Assembly: GCA_905234475.1 (NCBI GenBank)
Contig: CAJOHX010000008.1
Coordinates: 46,580-110,579 of the forward strand
Source: an uncultured Bacteroidales bacterium
GTDB lineage: Bacteria > Bacteroidota > Bacteroidia > Bacteroidales > UBA932
DNA length: 64,000 nt
Direction: 5' to 3'
Each line of letters starts with the position of its first letter. Position 1 is the first letter of the stretch. The notes under the pieces are model-generated. The model was not told the DNA's origin and did no database searches. It saw only the letters and a list, made by a program, of their open reading frames with translations. The position numbers and the translations under genes were made by a program. Below are positions 1 through 8,322 of the stretch, piece after piece.

Positions 1-356
1 TGTCGTATACCCACGACTACGTCTTCTTCGAACGGGAGGGGGAGGACTTCCTGCTGCAGCTCCACGCCGGCGCCGGCGGCATGCTGGGCTATGTCCATGA
101 CTACGAGCGCGGCTTCTACAGCGCCTTCGACCGGGAACTTCAGCACCGGCGGGGCGGTGTCGTCGCCCTGACGGGCAACTTCGGCCTGCGCCTGGATTTC
201 TTCTGGCGTCCGGTCACAATCGACTTCAGCCTCACCGCGGCACCGGGCGTGCATCTGCGCACCGACCAGGAGACGGGCGCCATGATCCTCTCGTTCTACC
301 GCAACGGCATCGTGCAGGCATGGCAGCCTCAAATAAACCTCATGTATTACTTCTGA
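1..356 (+). CDS. Outer-membrane beta-barrel protein, C-terminal part (cut by window edge)
   Basis: The reading frame is open to the left edge (first complete codon at position 3), so only about 117 C-terminal residues are present. They alternate polar with hydrophobic or aromatic residues as in amphipathic outer-membrane strands, and the last strand (NLMYYF) ends in phenylalanine, the usual signal for insertion by the BAM complex. Two bases separate its stop from the next barrel-like gene, so the two are probably one transcription unit. No family could be named from this fragment, and any plug or periplasmic domain would lie outside the window. Confidence 0.6.
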   Translation, partial: SYTHDYVFFEREGEDFLLQLHAGAGGMLGYVHDYERGFYSAFDRELQHRRGGVVALTGNFGLRLDFFWRPVTIDFSLTAAPGVHLRTDQETGAMILSFYRNGIVQAWQPQINLMYYF

Positions 357-358
357 TA

Positions 359-988
359 ATGAAACGCAAACTTATATTAATCAGCATACTGATTCTTGCA
401 GCGAGTCTCGCTTCCGAGGCCCGCCTGCCGGACAGCTGGTTCTTCAGGCGTTTCAACATGGGGGTGGAATGGGGCTACACGCAATGCATCGTCCACGCCT
501 GGGACTACAACATCGTCAGCGAAGAAGGATACCGGATTTATGACGAGGACGCGGAGTTCATGCTCCATCCCAATGCCAGCCTGCTCGGACAGATCGGTTT
601 CCTGCTGAACGACTATTTCGTCATCGCCCTCTACGGCGGCTATGTCGGCGTGGGGAAAGGCAACCGCCTGCTGCCCGTCCAGCTCCGGCTGAGCTGGTTC
701 CCGGATCCGGTCGACGAAGACGGGGGCTTCTTCTTCCTCCAGGGCGGCCCGGCCTTCCACATCCGGCTCCAGGAGCCGCGTCCGGCCTGGATGGTCTCCG
801 GGGGCATCGGCTACCGCCGCAGGCTCAACTCCGACTGCAACCTGGACGTCTGCATCGGGCTCAAGTATCTGGGCGACCATCCGCTCCTGCAGAATCCGGA
901 AGGCCCCGGGTACGTCCCAGCACACAATATCCGCAAGAACGATGCAGGATACTGTGCGCTGGACGTGACGCTGGGATTTAACTTCTAG
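359..988 (+). CDS. Secreted outer-membrane beta-barrel-like protein
   Basis: This is a 209-residue protein starting with a signal peptide (MKRKLILISILILAASLASEA, cleavage near residue 21) followed by strand-like alternating segments rich in Gly, Tyr and Phe, and a C-terminal phenylalanine (LDVTLGFNF). A start 39 bp upstream would bury the signal peptide inside the preceding gene, so 359 is preferred. It directly follows the partial barrel gene and is probably co-transcribed. I do not recognise a specific family; a small porin-like or structural barrel is the likeliest role. Its TAG stop and the stop of the opposite cysteate-synthase gene share the bases CTAG at 985-988. Confidence 0.6.
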   Translation: MKRKLILISILILAASLASEARLPDSWFFRRFNMGVEWGYTQCIVHAWDYNIVSEEGYRIYDEDAEFMLHPNASLLGQIGFLLNDYFVIALYGGYVGVGKGNRLLPVQLRLSWFPDPVDEDGGFFFLQGGPAFHIRLQEPRPAWMVSGGIGYRRRLNSDCNLDVCIGLKYLGDHPLLQNPEGPGYVPAHNIRKNDAGYCALDVTLGFNF

Positions 989-2268
989 AACAGCTTGTCC
1001 ACGGCGGCGATGATCTCCTCCGCCGGGAGGGAAGGATCCAGGACCAGGTCCGGCTCCTTGAAGACGTAGCCCTTCGCCATGGAGGCCAGGAATCCGCCTC
1101 CGGTGCAGTTCAGCATGATGTATTCATCCTTTTTCACCACCCCGTCCCGGACGGCCTGCGCAAGGGCAGCCACAGCCGCGCAGGGGGCGGAGAGGAGGTC
1201 GTAGCCCTCCAGGTTGCGGAACTGCAGGAGCCAGTACATGATATCGTCGTTGGTGCACGCGAAGGAGTCTCCGCCACTGGCGCGAAGCACGTCGAACATG
1301 CCACCGGCAAGGCTGTAAGGGGGCTTGCGGTTGGCCAGCACCTTGGCCAGGATGATCTCCGCGCTGTGCCGGCCCTCTTCTGGATCCAGTGCGGCAAGCT
1401 CGCGGGACTGCGCCTTCCAGGAGTCGTGGATCAGCGTGAACGGCTTGTTCTGCGCCACATAAACACGCATCCTGTTCTCCCCGAAACGGCCGTCTGCCGC
1501 CAGGCGTTCGGCGTTCTCCCAGGCCGCGATGGCGCCCGTGCCGGAACCGACGGCCTGGAAATAGGCGTCGGGGATGCGGCCGACCTTCTCCACATAGCTG
1601 AGCAGGGTCGTGCCCATGCCGTCGCGGCGCGCCACGTTCTTGGCGCCGCCCTCGAGGAAGAAGCGCGGATTCTGAACCAGTTTCTCGCCCAGGGTGATGG
1701 CGTCGTAGTAGTCACAGCCGTGCGGGGCGGCAATCAGCTTGACGCAGCGATGCAGCTTCTTGTGGAACCACAGGTCGTGCAGGTTGTCCTGGGGGACGCA
1801 GATGACCACAGGGATCTCGTTGTCCGAGCACACCTGCGCGAAGGCCCGGGCGGTGTTGCCCGCCGACTGGACCACGAGCACGCGGTTCTCCTTCTTGTCC
1901 ATGCGCGCGCACACGCTGAAGGCCTCCGTCTCCTTGAAGGAGCAGGTCTCCATCTTCGCGCCGATGCGGGGATTCCAGCCCGAGAAAGTGATATACAGGT
2001 TGTTCAGTCCCAGATGCTTCGCAAGGCCCTTTGACTTGTAGGTCACGGGCGCGGCGGAATGCTTGAGGGTGCGTCGGATGGGCATCCATTCCGCGTAGCG
2101 GTACAGGCCCTTGAGGTCCGTGCGCGGGGTGAACTGCTTCTGGGCGTAGACGGCGCGGACCAGGGAAGGCTCGCCGCCCTGGGGATCCGACAGGTCCCAG
2201 CCGCGGTCGTCAAAGACCCGGCCGGTGGCCACGTTCATCAACTGATACTGGGTGGGTTGGAATTTCAT
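985..2268 (-). CDS. Cysteate synthase-like PLP enzyme (threonine synthase fold)
   Basis: The 427-residue protein is a fold-type II PLP enzyme. The PLP lysine is K112 in TCSFKETEA, substrate loop SAGNTARA is at 135-142, GGAKNVARRDGMGT is near 207-220, and the phosphate-binding GSGTG is at 241-245. The wording of these motifs and of QSAGN, YFQAVGSGTG and LNCTGGG agrees with cysteate synthase (O-phosphoserine plus sulfite to cysteate), known from coenzyme M synthesis in Methanosarcina, rather than with ordinary threonine synthase. In Bacteroidota cysteate feeds sulfonolipid (capnine-type) synthesis; that role is inferred here, and no acyl-cysteate synthase is in the window. It lies 12 bp downstream of the cation antiporter and is likely co-transcribed with it. 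Recognition is from remembered family sequence, not a search. Confidence 0.75.
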   Translation of the reverse strand: MKFQPTQYQLMNVATGRVFDDRGWDLSDPQGGEPSLVRAVYAQKQFTPRTDLKGLYRYAEWMPIRRTLKHSAAPVTYKSKGLAKHLGLNNLYITFSGWNPRIGAKMETCSFKETEAFSVCARMDKKENRVLVVQSAGNTARAFAQVCSDNEIPVVICVPQDNLHDLWFHKKLHRCVKLIAAPHGCDYYDAITLGEKLVQNPRFFLEGGAKNVARRDGMGTTLLSYVEKVGRIPDAYFQAVGSGTGAIAAWENAERLAADGRFGENRMRVYVAQNKPFTLIHDSWKAQSRELAALDPEEGRHSAEIILAKVLANRKPPYSLAGGMFDVLRASGGDSFACTNDDIMYWLLQFRNLEGYDLLSAPCAAVAALAQAVRDGVVKKDEYIMLNCTGGGFLASMAKGYVFKEPDLVLDPSLPAEEIIAAVDKLF

Positions 2269-2280
2269 ATAATTGCAGGT

Positions 2281-3213
2281 TTAGAGTTTCACGAATAACC
2301 AGGTAAAATAGCCGAAGAACAGCGTCAGCATCAGGATGGCCTCCCAGCGGTCCACGCGGTCGCGGTGGCCGGTATAGGTCCACAGCCAGACCAGAACGAT
2401 GCTGAGCAGGAGCACCCCGAGGTCCACCCAGGTCAGGGCAATGGTGGACAGCGGTGTCACCACGGCGGAGGCGCCGAGGATCAGCAGGATGTTGAAGATG
2501 TTGGAGCCCAGGATGTTGCCCAGCGCCAGCTGGTCCTTCTTCTTGGCGGCGGCCACGATGCAGGTGGCCAGCTCGGGCAGGGAAGTGCCCCCCGCCAGCA
2601 GGGTGATGGCGATGAACTTGTCCGACACGCCCACGGCGCGGGCGATGGCGGTGGCATTGTTCACGAACAGCTGGCCGCCGAAGATCAGGCCGCCCAGGCC
2701 CGCCAGCACCAGCAGGATCGCGACCCAGAGGCTCCTGGCCTTCTGCTGCGCCTCTTCCGACACCCCCGTGTCGGTCTTGAAGCAATAGACCATGTAGGCC
2801 ACGAAGATCAGCAGGAAGATGATGCCTTCCACCCGGGCGATCTGCGTCCCTGTGAGCGCCAGTGCGGCGAACAGGAAGGTCACCAGCAGCGTGATGGGGA
2901 TGTCCCGCCGGCTGTTGGCGCGCGTCATCGCCACGGGGGCGATGGCCGCCGTCAGGCCGAGGATGAGCAGGGTGTTGAAAATGTTGGAGCCGACCACGTT
3001 GCCGACGGAAATGTCGGCATTGCCCTGGAAGGCGCCGGTCAGGCTGACGACCAGTTCGGGGCAGCTGGTCCCGAAGCCCACGATGGTAAGTCCGATGACA
3101 AATTCACTGATGCCGGCCTTGCGGGCCACGGCGGACGCACCGTCCACCAGCCAGTCCGCCCCGAATACGATCAGGGCGAGACCCACCAGGAGCAATCCAA
3201 TCTGAACGATCAT
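2281..3213 (-). CDS. Calcium/sodium antiporter, CaCA family (YrbG-like)
   Basis: The protein has 310 residues and about ten membrane segments arranged as an inverted repeat of two Na/Ca-exchanger domains. The paired alpha repeats are visible: GFGTSCPEL (46-54) with GNVVGSNIFN (71-80) in the first half, and AGGTSLPEL (207-215) with GNILGSNIF (232-240) in the second. These acidic and polar residues bind the cation in this family, which exports Ca2+ in exchange for Na+ or H+ across the inner membrane. Length and motifs fit YrbG-type bacterial exchangers. The cysteate-synthase-like gene follows 12 bp downstream, so the two probably share a message. The ion actually carried cannot be read from the sequence. 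Confidence 0.9.
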   Translation of the reverse strand: MIVQIGLLLVGLALIVFGADWLVDGASAVARKAGISEFVIGLTIVGFGTSCPELVVSLTGAFQGNADISVGNVVGSNIFNTLLILGLTAAIAPVAMTRANSRRDIPITLLVTFLFAALALTGTQIARVEGIIFLLIFVAYMVYCFKTDTGVSEEAQQKARSLWVAILLVLAGLGGLIFGGQLFVNNATAIARAVGVSDKFIAITLLAGGTSLPELATCIVAAAKKKDQLALGNILGSNIFNILLILGASAVVTPLSTIALTWVDLGVLLLSIVLVWLWTYTGHRDRVDRWEAILMLTLFFGYFTWLFVKL

Positions 3214-3238
3214 GCTATAATTGTTATATCTTGTTCTG

Positions 3239-4369
3239 TCAATTCCCGAAAGCGTGTTCCATCCGCTTGTGATAGGGGAGTTTCTTCATTTTCCGTATCC
3301 ACTGCAATACTTCTGCGGTCCGTTCCCCGAAGGCAGGGATGCCCGGGGACATCTGGCAGAAATAAAACATATTCCGCATTATGTTCGCTTCGATCAGCAC
3401 CGGCCGCCCGGTCTGGTCGAGGGTGAAGTCCCAGCCGATCACCCCCATCGGAGGCAGCATCGTGTGCATCCTGACGGCGGCTTCCTTCACCAGGGAGAAG
3501 CCGTCGATCCGGTGCCCGTCGAACACCACATGCGTGTCCGGATGAGCGGCAAACTTCTGATTGTCAATCGTCATGGCATCTCCCTGCAGGACCCCGTCGT
3601 CGCTGATGGCGACAAACATCCCGCCGGAACTCGCATTGTCCACCACGGCTCCGCCATGGGCAATGCGCATCACGGCGGGAATCGTGTAATAATCCTCTTT
3701 CCAGCGGTACGTGGTCACGCGGAAGGTGTTCACGGCATCCGGGTAAACTGCCTGGATGGACGGGGCGCACCGGACCGGCTCCTGGATGACGAATTCACGG
3801 CCCAGGCCTTCCAGCGCGGCGTCCGTATCCGTTTCCGCGTCAGCGAAATCCATACAGAAGCATCTCTTCCCTCCAGACGAGCCCCGGGAAGGCTTGCAGA
3901 ACAGCTTTCCGCTGCGTCTGAGGAGCGCCAGGGCATCGTCGCGGTCCATTGATTTGCCATCGCCATCCCGGTATAGCCCCTTCGAGCAGGAAAGCACCGT
4001 CTTCGGCATCGCAACCCCTGCCGCCTGCGCCACGTACGGGAGGAAATTCTTGTCCGCAAGCACCTCATTGTAGGAGTCTTCCGGATTCATGTAGCGCTCG
4101 AAATAGGTGTTGTAAATGAATTCCGGGATATACTGGGCACAAAAAACGCCCGAATGGGCGGAATAGTAGCGATGCCAGTCATAGGGAATCCTGCGGCCGT
4201 AGTTCTCCCTGTAGAAAGCGTCGATCTTCCGCTTCTGCTCGCGGGTCAGTTCGAACCCCTTGACAACCGCACGCCGGCGCCTGTTTATCCGATGGTTGCG
4301 GTTCAAGGAATGCCTGGTCCACATCCAACTGGATACGACCTCACCCGCACGCAAAAGTTCCGTCATCAT
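3239..4369 (-). CDS. Sugar-transfer-associated ATP-grasp family protein
   Basis: The 376-residue protein resembles the ATP-grasp family seen in polysaccharide loci. A basic N terminus leads to the nucleotide-binding region (GKLFCKPSRGSSGGK, about 170), then FVIQEP, the core VNTFRVTTYR and a C-terminal metal-binding stretch (GVIGWDFTLDQTGRPVLIEANI). Such enzymes ligate a carboxylate to an amine or hydroxyl using ATP. The substrate is unknown and no glycan cluster surrounds the gene. Its start overlaps the rlmD stop in an ATGA junction (4366-4369), so translation is probably coupled to rlmD. A second in-frame ATG follows directly. Why an rRNA methyltransferase and this enzyme are linked is not evident. 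Confidence 0.65.
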   Translation of the reverse strand: MMTELLRAGEVVSSWMWTRHSLNRNHRINRRRRAVVKGFELTREQKRKIDAFYRENYGRRIPYDWHRYYSAHSGVFCAQYIPEFIYNTYFERYMNPEDSYNEVLADKNFLPYVAQAAGVAMPKTVLSCSKGLYRDGDGKSMDRDDALALLRRSGKLFCKPSRGSSGGKRCFCMDFADAETDTDAALEGLGREFVIQEPVRCAPSIQAVYPDAVNTFRVTTYRWKEDYYTIPAVMRIAHGGAVVDNASSGGMFVAISDDGVLQGDAMTIDNQKFAAHPDTHVVFDGHRIDGFSLVKEAAVRMHTMLPPMGVIGWDFTLDQTGRPVLIEANIMRNMFYFCQMSPGIPAFGERTAEVLQWIRKMKKLPYHKRMEHAFGN

Positions 4370-5790
4370 AAGCCCTGGTCCGTCCTGTTGCGCCGCTCCA
4401 GGCGGCAGACGTTCTCCACATGGAAGGTGTGGGGGAACATGTCCACCGGCTGCACGGCAGTAATCTCATAGTCTTCGCTCATCATCTCCATGTCCCGGGC
4501 CTGCGTGGCCGGGTTGCAGCTCACGTAGACGATACGCTCGGGCGCGGCGAGCAGGATGGTCTTCACGACGTCCGGATGCATGCCCGCTCGGGGCGGGTCC
4601 ACGATGATGACTTCCGGCCGGCCGTGCTCTTCGATGAAGGCGGGTGTCAGGATGTCCTTCATGTCGCCGGCATAGAACTCGCAGTTCGTGATCCCGTTGC
4701 CTTCGGCGTTGATCTTCGCGTCCTCGATGGCTTCCGGGACGTATTCGATGCCGATGACGCGCCGGGCGCCGCGCGAGACGAACTGGGCGATGGTGCCCGT
4801 GCCGGTGTAGAGGTCGTAGACTGTCTCATTTCCCGTCAGGGCGGCGAATTCCCGGGCCACCTGGTAGAGCCTGTGGGCCTGGCCCGTGTTGGTCTGGTAA
4901 AACGACTTGGGGCCGATCTTGAAGCGCAGGCCCTCCATTTCCTCATAGATGGCCGGCTCGCCGCAATGCAGGATACAGGTCTGGTCGCCGATGGTGTCGT
5001 TCTTCTTGTCGTTGATGACGTAGTAGAGGGAGGTGACCTGCGGGAACTCCTTCGCTACGGCGTCCAGCAGGGGAGCGCGCTGCGGAAAATCCTCCCCGAA
5101 GCAGACGATGACCATCACCGCGCCGGCGTCCGTCGTGCGGACGAACATGTTGCGCAGCTGGCCGTGGTTCTCCCGGATGTTGTAGAAGCTGACGCCGTGC
5201 TCCAGGCACCAGTGCTTGATAAACAGGCGGATGGCGTTGGTCGGCTCGGGCTGCAGGTGGCAGCAGTCGATGTCCAGCACCTTGTCGAAGAATTTGCCCA
5301 CGTGGAAGCCCAGGCCGGGCTCGGAAGGCATACCCGATTCGATTTCCTCCCGCGTCATCCAGCGCCTGTCGGAGGCGGAGAATTCGAGTTTGTTGCGGTA
5401 GTACCGCGTCTTGTCCGAGCCGATGATGGGCCGGAATTCCGGCACCTCCAGGTGGCCGATGCGGGTCAGCTGGTCATACACCTGGCGCTGCTTGGCGGCG
5501 AGCTGGATCTCGTAGGGGAGCGGCTGCCAACGACAGCCGCCGCACACGGTGAAATGCTCGCAGAACGGCTCCAGGCGCTGCTCGGAGGGCTTGACGATCT
5601 TGATGATCGTGCCCTCCAGCCAGGCCTTTTTCTTACGCACCAGCCGCACGTTCACGACATCGCCCGGCACGGCAAATCCCACGAACACCACCTGCCCCTC
5701 CGGCGTATGGGCAATGGCCTTGCCCTCCGCCGCCACGTTCTCGATGACGAGGTTCTCCAGAATCGTATCCAACTTGCTGTGTCGTGCCAT
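4366..5790 (-). CDS. rlmD: 23S rRNA (uracil-5-)-methyltransferase RlmD/RumA family
   Basis: The 474-residue protein has an N-terminal TRAM domain (about 8-65), the [4Fe-4S] cysteines C77, C83 and C86 in CEHFTVCGGCRW plus C176/C177, and a class I methyltransferase domain. The AdoMet loop is VYDLYTGTGT (324-333), DPPRAG is at 398-403 and the catalytic nucleophile is C425 in VYVSCNPA. It methylates C5 of a uracil in 23S rRNA; the exact position cannot be deduced, since Bacteroidota paralogues vary. It has its own TATATTTG promoter box at 5813-5820 with a 22-nt leader and is followed by the overlapping ATP-grasp gene. Confidence 0.9.
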   Translation of the reverse strand: MARHSKLDTILENLVIENVAAEGKAIAHTPEGQVVFVGFAVPGDVVNVRLVRKKKAWLEGTIIKIVKPSEQRLEPFCEHFTVCGGCRWQPLPYEIQLAAKQRQVYDQLTRIGHLEVPEFRPIIGSDKTRYYRNKLEFSASDRRWMTREEIESGMPSEPGLGFHVGKFFDKVLDIDCCHLQPEPTNAIRLFIKHWCLEHGVSFYNIRENHGQLRNMFVRTTDAGAVMVIVCFGEDFPQRAPLLDAVAKEFPQVTSLYYVINDKKNDTIGDQTCILHCGEPAIYEEMEGLRFKIGPKSFYQTNTGQAHRLYQVAREFAALTGNETVYDLYTGTGTIAQFVSRGARRVIGIEYVPEAIEDAKINAEGNGITNCEFYAGDMKDILTPAFIEEHGRPEVIIVDPPRAGMHPDVVKTILLAAPERIVYVSCNPATQARDMEMMSEDYEITAVQPVDMFPHTFHVENVCRLERRNRTDQGL

Positions 5791-5812
5791 CTCTGCTCAG
5801 TCCTTAATCATA

Positions 5813-5820
5813 CAAATATA
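5813..5820 (-). promoter_or_regulatory. Bacteroidales minus-7 box for rlmD
   Basis: TATATTTG on the minus strand fits the TAnnTTTG consensus and ends 22 nt before the rlmD ATG. A second box facing the opposite way (5850-5857) serves the DUF3089 gene, making this a divergent promoter pair 29 bp apart. Confidence 0.65.
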
Positions 5821-5849
5821 ATACTTTTTCCCTTTATCCCATTTTTCCG

Positions 5850-5857
5850 TATCTTTG
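5850..5857 (+). promoter_or_regulatory. Minus-7 box for the DUF3089 lipoprotein gene
   Basis: TATCTTTG matches TAnnTTTG and ends 15 nt before the ATG at 5873. It lies in a T-rich segment back to back with the rlmD promoter. Confidence 0.65.
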
Positions 5858-5872
5858 TGAAAACGCCAATCC

Positions 5873-6808
5873 ATGAAACGCAGCTGGTTATTCATCTGTA
5901 TTCTCTTGTTGACCGCCGTCTCCTGCAAGGGGCCGAAGACAGTCGTGCCGAAGGCGCCGGACTACACGGACGCCACGATGTGGTATACCGCCGACCAGGA
6001 TCCGGACGGGACGGGAGCGGATGTCTTCTATATCGTCTCGACCTGGGAGGAGGACTGGCAGGACGACCGGGGGAGGGTGGGCCATTACGCCGACGTCTGG
6101 AACCCGACCCACCGCGAGCGGATGGGCATCGAGATCAGCGGCGTGGCGGCCTATATGGCGCCCGGCAACCGCTTCTGGGCGCCGTACTACCGCCATGCGA
6201 CGATCGACGCATTCCTGACACAGGACGAGGCCGTTATCCATGAGCGCACGCGCCTCGCGATGGCGGACGTGTGCGCGGCTTTCGACGAATTCCTGAAGCA
6301 GCGGGACGCCACCCGCCCGCTCATCCTGGCAGGCTTCAGCCAGGGCGGCATGGCCGTCGTGGAACTGCTCAAACACATGGACGACGCGACCTACGGGAAG
6401 CTGGCGGCCGCCTACGTCATGGGCTACAAGGTTACGGCCGAGGATCTCGCTGAATGCAAGCACATTAAAGCCGCGGAAGGGGCGTCCGACACGGGCGTCG
6501 TGATCTGCTACAACACGGTCAAGGACGTGAAATACGTCAACTCCGTCATCGCCGACACCGAGTTCGGCATCAACCCCGTCAACTGGGTCACCGACGCCAC
6601 GCCGGCGGTGCTGCACGACAGCATCACCGTCACCCTCTCGCCGGAATACCACGCCCTGGTCGTCACGGGCTACGAAGGCTCCGAATACAAGCCCTACAAG
6701 GGTTTCATCAACGTGGGCGACATCCACAGCTGCGAGCCCTGGCTCTACAGCGAATGCATCCGGGACAACATGGCCGTCCGGGCCGAGGCCTGGCGGGCCC
6801 GACAATAG
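5873..6808 (+). CDS. DUF3089 family lipoprotein, alpha/beta-hydrolase fold
   Basis: The 311-residue protein carries a lipoprotein signal with the lipobox cysteine at C18 (TAVSC). The nucleophile elbow GFSQGG (154-159, S156) and the segments WYTADQ, FYIVSTW, RFWAPYYRHAT and GDIHSCEPW are typical of DUF3089, a hydrolase-like family common in Bacteroidota. It is probably anchored in the outer or inner membrane facing the periplasm or outside. The substrate is unknown; esterase activity is an inference from the fold. It has its own promoter box at 5850-5857 and an AlkZ-related gene follows after 8 bp. Confidence 0.75.
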   Translation: MKRSWLFICILLLTAVSCKGPKTVVPKAPDYTDATMWYTADQDPDGTGADVFYIVSTWEEDWQDDRGRVGHYADVWNPTHRERMGIEISGVAAYMAPGNRFWAPYYRHATIDAFLTQDEAVIHERTRLAMADVCAAFDEFLKQRDATRPLILAGFSQGGMAVVELLKHMDDATYGKLAAAYVMGYKVTAEDLAECKHIKAAEGASDTGVVICYNTVKDVKYVNSVIADTEFGINPVNWVTDATPAVLHDSITVTLSPEYHALVVTGYEGSEYKPYKGFINVGDIHSCEPWLYSECIRDNMAVRAEAWRARQ

Positions 6809-6816
6809 CCAGCCCC

Positions 6817-7497
6817 ATGTCCATTTTCCTCAAACAGACCGACCCTGACGCGCCGCTGCGGGTAGACAGCCCTGAGGCGATGTTCGCGACCATCAAGGCC
6901 TGCGGCATCGTGCCTTTCTTCGAGAACCCCATCCCGGGCTACTCCATCGAGGAAATGACCCCGCGGGAATACTGGTTCGACGGGGAAGAGGGGACCCTCG
7001 GTCCCTGGGACTGGAAGATCTACGCCGTGCAGACAGGCGAGGTCGCCTACGGCAAGTTCCTGCTTGGCGGCAAGGCCGCCTTCGCCACGCCGGACTGCTA
7101 CCGGGACCTGCTGAACTGGCGACGGTCCCTGCCGAAATACGCCCTGCGCGAGGGCGACCGGAAGGCCTACGAGGCCGTCTGCCGGGCCGGGGGACTGACC
7201 ACCCGCGAGCTTCGCCGCATCTGCGGCCTCAAGAAAGGCCCCATGGACGCCATCGTCACGCGCCTGGAGCAGCAGACGCGCCTCGTAATCGGCGACTTTG
7301 AACGTGTCTACAAAGGCCAGTTTCTGGAATACAGCGGCTGGCAGCTCGCCACCCTCTGCCGCCCGGAAGACCTTTTCGAATTCGATCTCGACGCCCCCTT
7401 CCGCACCCCGCAGGAATCCTACGACCGCCTCGCTGCACGCATCCGCCGCACCGCCCCGCACGCCACCGACGCCCAGCTGCAGAAACTCTTGGGATAA
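6817..7497 (+). CDS. AlkZ-related winged-helix protein
   Basis: The 226-residue protein resembles a Bacteroidota family described as AlkZ-related: GIVPFFENPIPGYSIEEM near residue 30, a GPWDWK motif near 58, AYGKFLLGGKAAF near 73, and a winged-helix-like GLTTRELRRICGLKKGPMDAIVTRLEQ (split here for description) near 120-147. AlkZ proteins are DNA glycosylases for crosslinks and bulky alkyl lesions, but the catalytic QxQ-type motif of AlkZ is not obvious here, so glycosylase activity is not claimed. An upstream extension of the frame to 6754 would overlap the preceding gene and adds no conserved sequence; 6817 is preferred. Its TAA abuts the stop of the convergent esterase gene with no spacer. 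Confidence 0.55.
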   Translation: MSIFLKQTDPDAPLRVDSPEAMFATIKACGIVPFFENPIPGYSIEEMTPREYWFDGEEGTLGPWDWKIYAVQTGEVAYGKFLLGGKAAFATPDCYRDLLNWRRSLPKYALREGDRKAYEAVCRAGGLTTRELRRICGLKKGPMDAIVTRLEQQTRLVIGDFERVYKGQFLEYSGWQLATLCRPEDLFEFDLDAPFRTPQESYDRLAARIRRTAPHATDAQLQKLLG

Positions 7498-8322
7498 CTA
7501 TTTCGAGGGATTTTGGATGAGGAGGCGCTGGGCCTTGGCGGGGTCCAGACGCATGTAGGCAAGATTGAGGTCGTTCGGCTCCAGCCGGCAATTGCGGCTG
7601 ACCATGCGGTTGCGGTCCGACAGGCGGTGCGAAAACAGCCACTCATACGGCTCCTTCAGCAGGAACACCCGCGCCAGGATTGAATGGTCGCAGCCCGTCA
7701 GCCAGGTAAACATCAGCCGCCCGGAGCGTCCCATCTTGGCCAGCTTCTCCACGATCGAAGAAGAAAACGTAATGCTCGTGATGGTATCGCTCGTCCCATG
7801 AATAATCCAGAGCGGCAGGTCGCCCAGCGGCTCCACCTCGCCGGTGAATCCGCCGCACATCGCAATGGCGGCCGCCACCTTGTCGGGGTAGGCGGCGGCA
7901 AACTTGAACGTCCCCCAGCCACCCATGCTGATGCCGAACACATACAGGCGGTCCTCGTCGTTGCGATAGCGGTAGCGGACCCAGTCCACCACATTCCAGA
8001 GACGCTCGGCGTTCCAGCCGCCCGTGGAATTGCACTGCGGGCAGATGATCAGGGCCTCGATCTGCTGCCCCCGGCGCAGGGCGTCCACGCAGCCGTACTT
8101 CGTGATGCCCTCCAGGTTATTGCCGGCCAGGCTCTTGCCATGCAGGCAAAGGATGACAGGCAGGGGCTTCTCCGAAGAATAATACGAATCCGGCACGTAA
8201 AGCAGGAAATTGTAGCCGTTCTTCACCGAATCCCGATAGGCATACAGGTGGTCCGCCCGCAGCGTCGGAGACGCCAGCAGGCACACCAGCAGGGCCAGGA
8301 GGATGCAGTGGATTCTTCTCAT
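7498..8322 (-). CDS. Secreted esterase/phospholipase-like alpha/beta hydrolase
   Basis: The 274-residue protein starts with a signal peptide (MRRIHCILLALLVCLLASPTLRA). It shows the features of PHB-depolymerase or prolyl-oligopeptidase-type hydrolases: oxyanion region LCLHGKS (59-64), nucleophile elbow GISMGGWG (130-137, S132), and an acid/histidine region around IIHGTSD and CDHS. This suggests a serine hydrolase acting on an ester in the envelope or outside the cell. The ATG at 8322 overlaps the stop of the NlpC/P60 gene (8319-8322, ATGA), marking it as the last gene of a four-gene operon. A 63-bp upstream extension is rejected because it buries the signal peptide. Confidence 0.75.
   Translation of the reverse strand: MRRIHCILLALLVCLLASPTLRADHLYAYRDSVKNGYNFLLYVPDSYYSSEKPLPVILCLHGKSLAGNNLEGITKYGCVDALRRGQQIEALIICPQCNSTGGWNAERLWNVVDWVRYRYRNDEDRLYVFGISMGGWGTFKFAAAYPDKVAAAIAMCGGFTGEVEPLGDLPLWIIHGTSDTITSITFSSSIVEKLAKMGRSGRLMFTWLTGCDHSILARVFLLKEPYEWLFSHRLSDRNRMVSRNCRLEPNDLNLAYMRLDPAKAQRLLIQNPSK

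Noticed and set aside
4420..6243. 607-codon plus-strand open frame through rlmD into the DUF3089 gene
   Set aside because: Antisense to the complete RlmD and out of frame with the following gene; no motifs.
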